Shown one piece after another: positions 1-5,550 of a stretch of 5,550 bases of DNA. Positions within the stretch are counted from its first letter, which is position 1; each line of letters opens with the position of its first letter. Position numbers and translations under genes: made by a program. Source of the stretch: Rickettsiales bacterium (GTDB lineage Bacteria; Pseudomonadota; Alphaproteobacteria; Rickettsiales; 21-14-0-20-44-7); NCBI GenBank assembly GCA_023301015.1, contig JALZVI010000130.1, positions 1 to 5,550 on the forward strand, read 5' to 3'. The notes under the pieces are model-generated. The model saw nothing but the letters and a program-made list of their open reading frames with translations. It ran no database searches and had not been told where the DNA came from.

Positions 1-2318
1 TTTTACTATTCTATTCTCCTTTTCTTAATAGCCAATTTACTATTTCAGGATATGTAAAAGCAAAGGAAAGTAAGGAACATCTTATTAATGCAGTAATTTT
101 TAATCCTTTAACACATCAAAGTGTGTTAACTAATGAATATGGATTTTATAGTATTGTAATAAATGATTCCATTTTTCAAATAACAGCATCCTATGTTGGT
201 TTTCAACCACTCACAAAAGAAATAAATTTAACTAAAGACACAACAATTAATTTTTTTCTTTCTTCTATTTCCTTGAATGAAATTGAAGTAATTGCAGAAA
301 ATAATTCCATCCAAAATTATCAATTAGGAAGGAATACGATACCAATAGAAAAACTTGAAAAAGTACCTTCTTTACTTGGAGAACCTGATATATTAAGAAG
401 TTTAAGTATACTTTCAGGAGTAAGTTTAGGTAACGAAGGAAATTCAAATATTTTTGTTAGAGGTGGAACTCCTGATCAAAATTTAATTTTACTTGATGAT
501 ATTCCTATCTATAATGCTACTCATCTATTTAGTTTTTTCTCTGTTTTTAATTCTGATGCATTAAATAAAGTTGATTTAATAAAGGGTGGATTTCCTGCAC
601 GTTATGGAGGAAGATTATCTTCAATTATAGATGTGAATATGAGAGAAGGAAATAAAAAAGAGTTAAAAGGGAGTCTTGGAATTGGACTACTCACTTCAAG
701 TTTAATGATAGAAAGTCCGATAAAAAAACAAAAATCTAGTTTTTTAATATCAACTCGTGCATCATACTTAGGATTGGTTAATTTATTTAGAAAAAAAGAA
801 AATCAAGAAGACTATCTTGATTATTGGTTATATGATATTAATGCAAAAGTTAATTTTTTATTACCAAAAGGAAAATTAATTTTTAATTTTTATCATGGGA
901 ATGATTTTGAAATAGTGGCTTCAAATAGAGCTTCATCAATAAGTGGTAATCAAATTTTAGAAAATAAAAAAAGTGATGACAAAATAAATTGGGGCAATAC
1001 AATTTTAAGTACTAAATATAATACTGCTATATCATCAAAATCTTATTTGACAATAACAGGAGGTTATACTCGATATGGATTCAATACTAAATCAAAAACG
1101 GAAGAAGAAATTTATGGAGACTTGGATACTTTAATTCGAATAAATAATTCACAACAAGAAAGTAAACTAAGTGACTTTATTATAAAAGGAGAAGTAAACT
1201 ATACCCCAAATACAAAACATCAATTTCGATTAGGTACATCTTTAATAGTTCATTCATTCAATTATAAAGATAAGAGTGTAAACTCAATAGGAAGTAATAA
1301 CGCTGAGTCCCTATTGAGAAATTACGAAGCTATTGGATATGCAGAAAATGCTACTCGATGGAATAAATTATTTACTACAAATATTGGTTTACATTGGAAT
1401 GGATATTTTACACAAGGAGAAAGTTTTTATTCACTTCAACCTAGACTATCATCAAAATATCAAATCTCTAAAAGTATCTCATTACAATTGGGGTATGCTG
1501 TTATGCAGCAAAATCTTCATCTTCTTACTAATTCAGGATATAGTTTTCCAAGTGATACATGGATTCCTTCTACTAAAAATGTTGCACCTGCAAAGTCAAA
1601 TCAAATTGATTTAGGTCTTTTCTTTAACATCAAAAATATATTTTATTTTAGCATTGAAGCATTTCACAAAAAGCAAAGAGGCTTAATTGAAATAAAAAAT
1701 AATGAAATTGATATTATAGAAAATATAGAAAAGTGGGAATCCTTAATTGAACAAGATGGAATAGGAAAAGTTAAAGGGGTTGAATTGATGATTCAAAAAA
1801 ATATAGGAAGGTGGCAAGGACTTTTGTCTTATACTTTATCTAAAAATGAAAGACAATTTGAAAACCTTAATTTTGGTAAAAGTTATTTATTTAATTATCA
1901 CCGACCTCATGATTTCAATATTAATGTTTTTGTTACTTTAAATTCAAAATGGTCTATTTCTACTAATTGGATTTATCAAACAGGAAGAAGGGTAACACTT
2001 CCAATTGGGTTACTTCCTAATGTAGGAGTTAATAGTGGGAGTAATTTGATTTTTGGCGAAAAAAATAATGGAAAATTTCCTGATTATCATAGATTAGACA
2101 TTGGGCTAATTTATAAAAGGAAAAAGAAAAATGAAAGAGAAGTTCAATGGACATTTAATATATACAATTTATACAATCGTCAAAATACAAACTTCTTTTC
2201 ATTTAGTGGTCGTCCCGTACTTGATGACCAACAAAATTATTTGTTTTCTGCGCGGAATTCAGAATCAGTAAGCCTTTTCTCAATTATACCTTCATTGAGT
2301 TATAAATATACCTTCTAA
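1..2318 (+). CDS. TonB-dependent receptor with carboxypeptidase-regulatory-like domain, 5' partial
   Basis: This is an outer-membrane, TonB-energised receptor; the ligand is unknown. The open frame runs without a stop from nt 3, giving 771 visible residues, so the start lies left of the window. The GTG at 123 is internal. Visible residues 1-11 (LLFYSPFLNSQ) look like the end of a signal peptide. Residues about 12-95 form a carboxypeptidase-regulatory-like beta-sandwich (FTISGYV, NEYGFYS, YVGFQPL). Residues about 109-216 are the plug, with VRGG at 152-155, then the LLDDIPIYNATHLFSFFS stretch and GGFPARYGGRLSS, all typical of the family. The rest, about 220-771, is a beta-barrel ending in an aromatic residue (LSYKYTF), as expected for BAM-inserted barrels. 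The size suits this subgroup. The DUF4249-type lipoprotein gene starts 1 nt after the stop, so the two are probably cotranscribed and act together. The family call is very secure; the substrate cannot be read from the sequence. Confidence 0.95.
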   Translation, partial: LLFYSPFLNSQFTISGYVKAKESKEHLINAVIFNPLTHQSVLTNEYGFYSIVINDSIFQITASYVGFQPLTKEINLTKDTTINFFLSSISLNEIEVIAENNSIQNYQLGRNTIPIEKLEKVPSLLGEPDILRSLSILSGVSLGNEGNSNIFVRGGTPDQNLILLDDIPIYNATHLFSFFSVFNSDALNKVDLIKGGFPARYGGRLSSIIDVNMREGNKKELKGSLGIGLLTSSLMIESPIKKQKSSFLISTRASYLGLVNLFRKKENQEDYLDYWLYDINAKVNFLLPKGKLIFNFYHGNDFEIVASNRASSISGNQILENKKSDDKINWGNTILSTKYNTAISSKSYLTITGGYTRYGFNTKSKTEEEIYGDLDTLIRINNSQQESKLSDFIIKGEVNYTPNTKHQFRLGTSLIVHSFNYKDKSVNSIGSNNAESLLRNYEAIGYAENATRWNKLFTTNIGLHWNGYFTQGESFYSLQPRLSSKYQISKSISLQLGYAVMQQNLHLLTNSGYSFPSDTWIPSTKNVAPAKSNQIDLGLFFNIKNIFYFSIEAFHKKQRGLIEIKNNEIDIIENIEKWESLIEQDGIGKVKGVELMIQKNIGRWQGLLSYTLSKNERQFENLNFGKSYLFNYHRPHDFNINVFVTLNSKWSISTNWIYQTGRRVTLPIGLLPNVGVNSGSNLIFGEKNNGKFPDYHRLDIGLIYKRKKKNEREVQWTFNIYNLYNRQNTNFFSFSGRPVLDDQQNYLFSARNSESVSLFSIIPSLSYKYTF

Positions 2319-2319
2319 A

Positions 2320-3159
2320 ATGAAAATATTAAAACATGTAATTATATTGTTATTAGGTGTTGTTTTTTTTTCTAATTGTGAAAGAGAAAAGAACCTAAAT
2401 ATTGATTTTCCTTACAATGGCGATGAATTAGTATTATATGCTTTTGTCGGCGATTCAATTCAACATGCGGAAGTTTATAAAACTCAGCAGGTATTAGAGT
2501 CAAATCTAGATTTTAATATTACTCCTACACGATTAGAATTATTAGAAAATGAAAATTTCCTAATTTCGTTTGATAGTAACCAAGATAATTTTGTATCAAA
2601 TATTTCACTTGATACACTTTCATCTTTTCAAGTTGAATTAGAATCAGAAGGAAAATTTGTTGTTTCTGATCCTATATATTTTCCAGAAAAAATTAGAGTT
2701 AAAAGTTATCAAGCATTACTTAATGAAGATTCATCAAAAGTATTATTAAATTTTTCTTTTGATGATAAGCAAGGTGAACATTTTTATTTTATTAAAGTTG
2801 ATAAATACTATCAAGGTCAGATTGATAATTTTTTTCAAGATCTATTTTATGAAGATTTTCGTTTTACATTTTCTGATGAAGATTTTAGTGCGCAAACTTA
2901 TTATTACGAAGAAGAATTAGATCTAGAACATTTTTTATATGATAATGGAAACATTATTGGACTAACAAAATCTGATGCAATTTCAATTAGTCTTTATTCA
3001 GTATCAAAAGAAATATATGAACATTATAAAAGTGTTCAACAAAATTCAAGTTTGTTAGGTAGTGTTGAAGAATCAAACACACCGATATGGACAAATATTA
3101 GTGAAGGGCATGGAGTAGTTGGAGCTTATAGAAAAGATTTTGTTTTTATAAATTTTTAA
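2320..3159 (+). CDS. DUF4249-type outer-membrane lipoprotein, TonB-receptor partner
   Basis: This is a predicted lipoprotein of 279 residues. A short hydrophobic signal (residues about 7-17) ends in the lipobox-like FSNC with the lipidated Cys at 20, followed by charged EREK. The segment NIDFPYNGDELVLYAFVGDS (27-46) and the C-terminal WTNISEGHGVVGAY (257-270) match what I recall of the DUF4249 family, which is usually encoded next to a TonB-dependent receptor in Bacteroidota. The ATG is 1 nt after the receptor stop, suggesting translational coupling and a joint complex in the outer membrane. A role as a surface or periplasmic accessory that captures or hands over the ligand is inferred by analogy with SusD-like partners; no biochemical function is evident. 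Residues about 168-207 are unusually rich in acidic and aromatic residues. The protein appears to be at the shorter end for the family but has both ends. There is no sign of truncation. Confidence 0.85.
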   Translation: MKILKHVIILLLGVVFFSNCEREKNLNIDFPYNGDELVLYAFVGDSIQHAEVYKTQQVLESNLDFNITPTRLELLENENFLISFDSNQDNFVSNISLDTLSSFQVELESEGKFVVSDPIYFPEKIRVKSYQALLNEDSSKVLLNFSFDDKQGEHFYFIKVDKYYQGQIDNFFQDLFYEDFRFTFSDEDFSAQTYYYEEELDLEHFLYDNGNIIGLTKSDAISISLYSVSKEIYEHYKSVQQNSSLLGSVEESNTPIWTNISEGHGVVGAYRKDFVFINF

Positions 3160-3175
3160 AAAAATCTGAATCTAT

Positions 3176-3226
3176 TTGATTTGAAACCGAAAAAAACTAC
3201 ATTTTTAAATCAATTTTTCAAATCAA
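3176..3226. terminator. AT-rich inverted repeat between convergent genes, possible bidirectional terminator
   Basis: TTGATTTGAAA (3176-3186) and TTTCAAATCAA (3216-3226) are perfect 11-bp inverted repeats with a 29-nt loop. On the minus strand the second arm is followed shortly by a T7 run (3158-3164 region), as expected for a terminator of the ABC-F gene. The inner arm overlaps the last ABC-F codons. The stem has few G/C pairs and the loop is long, so the call is tentative. It is the only structure found in the 50-nt spacer between the two convergent stop codons. Confidence 0.35.
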
Positions 3227-4847
3227 TCTCCTTCAAATTCTCAATTCGATTTCTCGCTAAGAAATCATCTACAGTTTCGAAATGCTCGATGACTCGTTTG
3301 TCTTTAAATTCAAAAACCTTTTGCGATAGACCTTGTAGGAAATCTCTATCGTGAGAAACTAGAATTAAAGTTCCATCAAAATCGAGCAAGGCTTCTTTTA
3401 AAATATCTTTCGATTTAATATCCAAGTGATTTGTCGGCTCATCGAGAATCAAAAAGTTCACAGGTTCTAACAATAGTTTTACCATTGCCAATCGAGTCCG
3501 TTCACCTCCTGAAAGTACCGATACTTTTTTATCAATATCATCTCCGCTAAACATAAATCTTCCCAATATATTTTTTAGTTGAGTTCTGATTTCTCCAACT
3601 GCAATATCATCCACCGTTTTAAAAACAGTTATCGAAGGGTCAAGCAAAGAAGCTTGATTTTGTGCGAAGTATCCGACTTCGATATTATGCCCTAATTTGC
3701 ATTCTCCATCAAATTCTATTTCGCCCATGATAGCTTTAATCATCGTTGATTTTCCTTCTCCATTTCTTCCTACAAATGAAACTTTCTCTCCACGCTCGAT
3801 AGTCATACTTGCATTTTGAAATACAATATGCTTGTCGTATTTTTTGGATAAATCTTTAGCAATCACAGGGTAGTCACCTGAACGTCTGCATGAAGGGAAT
3901 TTTAATTTTAAAGCAGAATTATCGACTTCATCAATTTGTACAATTTCCATTTTTTCTAACATTCTTTCGACTGACCTTACTTGGTTGGTTTTGGAAAATG
4001 TGCCTTTGAATCTCTCAATAAATCGTTTGCTTTCTTCTATCTGTTTTTGTTGTTCTTTATATGCTTTTAGTTGATGTTCTCTTCTATCTTTTCGCAATTC
4101 TAAGTAATGAGAATAGTTCGCTTTATAATCATAAATTCTTCCCATCGTCACTTCAATCGTTCGATTGGTGATGTTATCAATAAATGCTTTGTCGTGCGAA
4201 ATAACAAGTACCGCTTTAGCTTTATTGATTAAAAAATTCTCTAACCAAATCACCGATTCAATATCAATATGATTCGTCGGCTCATCGAGCAAAATCAAAT
4301 CAGGTTTTTGTAACAATATCTTTGCAAGCTCAATTCTCATTCTCCAACCACCACTAAATTCAGAAGTTGGTCTTGGAAAATCTTCTCTTTTAAAACCTAA
4401 ACCAAGCAAAGTCTTTTCTACCTCTGCATCATAATTGACATCTTCGAGTGCGTAATAAATTTCGCCTAAGTCAGTAACCTTATCTATGATTTTCATGTAC
4501 TCCGCAGATTCATAATCTGTACGAGTTTCCAACTCTTTATTTAAGCGTTCCATTTCATCTCGCATTTCGAAAACCTTTCCGAACGCTTTTGAGGTTTCTT
4601 CAAAAACCGTACAATCATCTTCCGTCAATAAATGTTGAGGAAGGTATGCAATGATAGCTTCACTCGGTTTCTGAACTTTACCTCTTGTAGGATTATCTTT
4701 ACCTGCGATGATTTTCATCATGGTGGATTTCCCCGCTCCATTTTTTCCCATCAAGGCAATTCTATCACCTTCATTGATGACAAATGAAACATCTTTAAAA
4801 AGAGTATGTCCACTAAATTCTACAGCAATATTATCTATCGAAATCAT
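3210..4847 (-). CDS. ABC-F family ATPase (ribosome-associated translation factor type)
   Basis: This is a 545-residue protein with two ABC ATPase domains and no membrane segment, the ABC-F plan. Domain 1 has Walker A GKNGAGKST (34-42), Q-loop Q71, signature SGGW (165-168), Walker B LILLDEPTNH with catalytic E189, and switch H218. A charged arm insertion lies at about 80-140. The inter-domain linker (about 240-325) is rich in Lys, Arg, Glu and Gln, as in the P-site tRNA-interaction motif. Domain 2 has GRNGEGKST (360-368), Q396, LSGGE (445-449), LILDEPTNH with E470, and H499. All catalytic residues are intact. Family members bind the ribosomal E site and act on stalled or antibiotic-bound ribosomes; this one resembles the YheS/YdiF/Uup group by its FSGGWRMR motif, but I cannot assign an orthologue or resistance role. 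I chose the ATG at 4847 (MISIDNIAVEF) over an upstream TTG at 4868 because the latter lies inside the putative -7 element. Confidence 0.95.
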   Translation of the reverse strand: MISIDNIAVEFSGHTLFKDVSFVINEGDRIALMGKNGAGKSTMMKIIAGKDNPTRGKVQKPSEAIIAYLPQHLLTEDDCTVFEETSKAFGKVFEMRDEMERLNKELETRTDYESAEYMKIIDKVTDLGEIYYALEDVNYDAEVEKTLLGLGFKREDFPRPTSEFSGGWRMRIELAKILLQKPDLILLDEPTNHIDIESVIWLENFLINKAKAVLVISHDKAFIDNITNRTIEVTMGRIYDYKANYSHYLELRKDRREHQLKAYKEQQKQIEESKRFIERFKGTFSKTNQVRSVERMLEKMEIVQIDEVDNSALKLKFPSCRRSGDYPVIAKDLSKKYDKHIVFQNASMTIERGEKVSFVGRNGEGKSTMIKAIMGEIEFDGECKLGHNIEVGYFAQNQASLLDPSITVFKTVDDIAVGEIRTQLKNILGRFMFSGDDIDKKVSVLSGGERTRLAMVKLLLEPVNFLILDEPTNHLDIKSKDILKEALLDFDGTLILVSHDRDFLQGLSQKVFEFKDKRVIEHFETVDDFLARNRIENLKEIDLKN

Positions 4848-4865
4848 ATATTTATTTTTGAACTG

Positions 4866-4873
4866 CAAATGTA
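4866..4873 (-). promoter_or_regulatory. Putative Bacteroidota -7 promoter element for the ABC-F gene
   Basis: On the minus strand this reads TACATTTG, a perfect match to the Bacteroidota -7 consensus TAnnTTTG. It ends 18 nt before the ATG at 4847, which would give a very short, A/T-rich leader without Shine-Dalgarno, as is usual in this phylum. I see no TTTG at the -33 position (about 4891-4900), so the match is half of the bipartite consensus. An eight-base degenerate motif can arise by chance in AT-rich DNA; its position directly upstream of the gene favours it. Confidence 0.5.
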
Positions 4874-4912
4874 ATAAAATGAAAGTAGGCGAGGTAGTTT
4901 TAGTTGTTTTTT

Positions 4913-5019
4913 GTAACCGCCAACTTCAGATAATTAGTTGTTTTAAAATAGAGGATATTGAATATAAAATTTTTGAACAACTACTTTAGTACAACCTGCC
5001 AACTGAAGTTGGCGGTTAC
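4913..5019. repeat. 107-bp palindromic intergenic element with perfect 17-bp terminal inverted repeats
   Basis: GTAACCGCCAACTTCAG (4913-4929) is repeated exactly as its reverse complement at 5003-5019. Inside these arms the symmetry continues less perfectly: 4930-4951 against 4981-5002 match at 14 of 22 positions, including GTTGT and TAG blocks. The centre is AT-rich (AAAATTTTT at 4966-4974). There is no ORF inside and no visible target-site duplication. The arms are GC-richer than the surroundings. This is the architecture of a paired REP/BIME-type repeat or a small non-autonomous inverted-repeat element. It lies between the terminator hairpins of the upstream gene and the putative ABC-F promoter, so it may be mostly untranscribed spacer. 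Whether it recurs in the genome cannot be seen from one copy. Confidence 0.7.
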
Positions 5020-5037
5020 TGAAAATGTCTAAAATCA

Positions 5038-5070
5038 AAAGTCCATTCAGAATAAATCTGAATGGACTTT
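5038..5070 (-). terminator. Strong stem-loop terminator, probably bidirectional
   Basis: AAAGTCCATTCAG (5038-5050) and CTGAATGGACTTT (5058-5070) form a perfect 13-bp stem around a 7-nt AT loop. On the minus strand the stem is followed by a T-rich stretch (TTTTGATTTT), and on the plus strand by TTTGTTTTTC. It lies about 50 nt after the stop of the small membrane-protein gene on the minus strand, which it would terminate. The shape is that of a classic Rho-independent terminator, and it should insulate the ABC-F gene from upstream transcription. Confidence 0.8.
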
Positions 5071-5098
5071 GTTTTTCATTTTTAAATAAAAAATAAAT

Positions 5099-5111
5099 AG
5101 TCCGAAGGACT
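5099..5111 (-). terminator. Small stem-loop followed by T-rich tract, possible first terminator
   Basis: On the minus strand AGTCC-TTC-GGACT forms a 5-bp stem with a 3-nt loop only 9 nt after the stop codon at 5121. It is followed by ATTTATTTTTTATTT. The stem is short, so alone it would be a weak terminator; it may act in series with the stronger hairpin at 5038-5070. Confidence 0.45.
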
Positions 5112-5120
5112 TAAACTTAC

Positions 5121-5495
5121 TTAATCCTCAGGAAGTTGCTTCTGCTTTTCTTTAGGAATGTATTGAATGGTTTTTATATTTCCAGCAATAGGACAAACAA
5201 TAATATCCAAACTTCCATTTTCAAAGTAAAATACATTACTCGTATTCTTCCCTAGAATATAAACTTCCTTGGTTTGATTATCAATGAAACTAATTTTTGC
5301 ATTAGTAATTTTTGCATCAACTTTTTCTTTCATTTTTCCATGAGAACTAAAATAAGTACCTAAGCCTGCTCCGAGATTCATAGAAGTAAATAATAAAGTC
5401 AACCAAAATATAAAACCTTGATAAAAGGGTAATTCTCCTGGTTTTTTAGCAGAATCTTCATTTTTGTTTTTAATGTTTTTATTTTCCTCATCCAA
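5121..5495 (-). CDS. Small single-span membrane protein of unknown function, start uncertain
   Basis: I do not recognise this protein. The open frame gives 124 residues if translation starts at the TTG at 5495. The N-terminus (1-20) is hydrophilic and rich in Lys, Glu and Asn. One hydrophobic helix spans about residues 25-48 (from FYQGFIFWL to GLGTYF, with a glycine cluster LGAGLG). The following SSHGKMKEK is basic, then about 60-113 looks like a small beta-rich domain (VDAKITNAKISF, EVYILG, NVFYFENGSLDIIV), with one Cys at 101. The C-terminus is charged. Orientation in the membrane is unclear. The frame has no ATG: the codons just upstream of the TTG encode KNKDEKIL, which looks like a continuation of the protein, and a nearby ATG at 5520 joins this frame only if one A is removed from an A6 run. 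The real protein may therefore be about 8-9 residues longer. Two terminator-like hairpins follow the stop. Confidence 0.7.
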   Translation of the reverse strand: MDEENKNIKNKNEDSAKKPGELPFYQGFIFWLTLLFTSMNLGAGLGTYFSSHGKMKEKVDAKITNAKISFIDNQTKEVYILGKNTSNVFYFENGSLDIIVCPIAGNIKTIQYIPKEKQKQLPED

Positions 5496-5511
5496 AATTT
5501 TCTCATCTTTA

Positions 5512-5520
5512 TTTTTTCAT
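5512..5520 (-). other. ATG followed by A6 tract: apparent -1 frameshift at the start of the small membrane protein
   Basis: On the minus strand the sequence reads ATG-AAAAAA-T. As written, translation from this ATG stops after three codons (ATG AAA AAA TAA). With five A's it would read MKNKDEKIL and run directly into the 124-residue frame. The possibilities are a homopolymer error in the sequence, a real frameshift, or slippage at the A tract. Confidence 0.55.
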
Positions 5521-5535
5521 CTATTTGAAAAATAG
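5521..5535 (-). promoter_or_regulatory. AT-rich hairpin and weak -7-like box just upstream of the ATG at 5520
   Basis: On the minus strand CTATTT-TTC-AAATAG forms a perfect 6-bp stem with a 3-nt loop ending at the base before the ATG at 5520. The same bases contain TATTTTTC (5527-5534), seven of eight positions away from or matching the Bacteroidota -7 consensus with the last base wrong. It is too close to the ATG to be a normal promoter unless the transcript is nearly leaderless. The promoter may lie outside the window. Confidence 0.2.
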
Positions 5536-5550
5536 TAAGATCCTATAATG

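Noticed and set aside
123..125. GTG as the start of the TonB receptor
   Set aside because: The frame is open back to nt 3 and encodes a signal-peptide end and the first strands of the carboxypeptidase-regulatory-like domain, so the true start is outside the window.
265..447. 60-codon open frame on the minus strand
   Set aside because: It is antisense to the receptor plug region, which is strongly conserved, and its product has no recognisable feature.
1333..1614. 93-codon open frame in another plus-strand frame
   Set aside because: It lies entirely within the receptor barrel-coding region and is an out-of-frame shadow.
3210..4847. ABC-F protein as an ABC transporter or a specific antibiotic-resistance determinant
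   Set aside because: There are no membrane segments and no adjacent permease gene. Resistance cannot be inferred from the sequence without clear orthology to a known resistance protein.
4900..4944. Direct repeat TTAGTTGTTTT at 4900-4910 and 4934-4944
   Set aside because: It is an 11-bp low-complexity match, with one copy inside and one outside the palindromic element, so it is not a target-site duplication; it is probably chance in T-rich DNA.
4708..4989. 93-codon plus-strand open frame
   Set aside because: Its first half is antisense to the Walker A region of the ABC-F gene (PAPFFP is the usual mirror of GAGKS), and its second half runs through the palindromic element.
4913..5019. Palindromic element as a CRISPR repeat or a riboswitch
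   Set aside because: There is only one inverted pair with no regular spacing, and it lies upstream of the likely transcript start, so neither idea is supported.

Overview
The window looks like a low-GC Bacteroidota chromosome. Three things support this. A TonB-dependent receptor with an N-terminal carboxypeptidase-regulatory-like domain is directly followed by a DUF4249-type lipoprotein, a pairing typical of the phylum. Start codons have A/T-rich leaders without Shine-Dalgarno sequences. A TAnnTTTG element, the Bacteroidota -7 promoter consensus, lies just upstream of the ABC-F gene. I cannot assign a genus.

Layout: nt 1-2318 (+) is a TonB-dependent outer-membrane receptor whose 5' end lies outside the window. 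After a 1-nt gap, nt 2320-3159 (+) encodes an outer-membrane lipoprotein of the DUF4249 family. The two are probably one operon and one uptake or binding complex of unknown ligand. A 50-nt spacer separates them from a convergent gene, and an AT-rich inverted repeat spans this spacer. Nt 3210-4847 (-) is a complete ABC-F ATPase, a soluble ribosome-associated translation factor family. Nt 4848-5120 is non-coding. In the minus-strand reading direction it holds two terminator-like hairpins that end the upstream gene, a 107-bp palindromic element with perfect 17-bp terminal inverted repeats, and the putative ABC-F promoter. Nt 5121-5495 (-) is a small single-span membrane protein of unknown function. 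Its natural ATG (5520) seems to be out of frame by one base in an A6 tract.

How the genes relate: the receptor and lipoprotein form one functional unit. The ABC-F gene is a separate transcription unit with a housekeeping role, and the small membrane protein is another unit or the tail of an operon that starts beyond the right edge. I found no phage, CRISPR, toxin, tRNA or rRNA signal, and no convincing undescribed system. The most notable items are the palindromic intergenic element and the apparent frameshift at the start of the small membrane protein.
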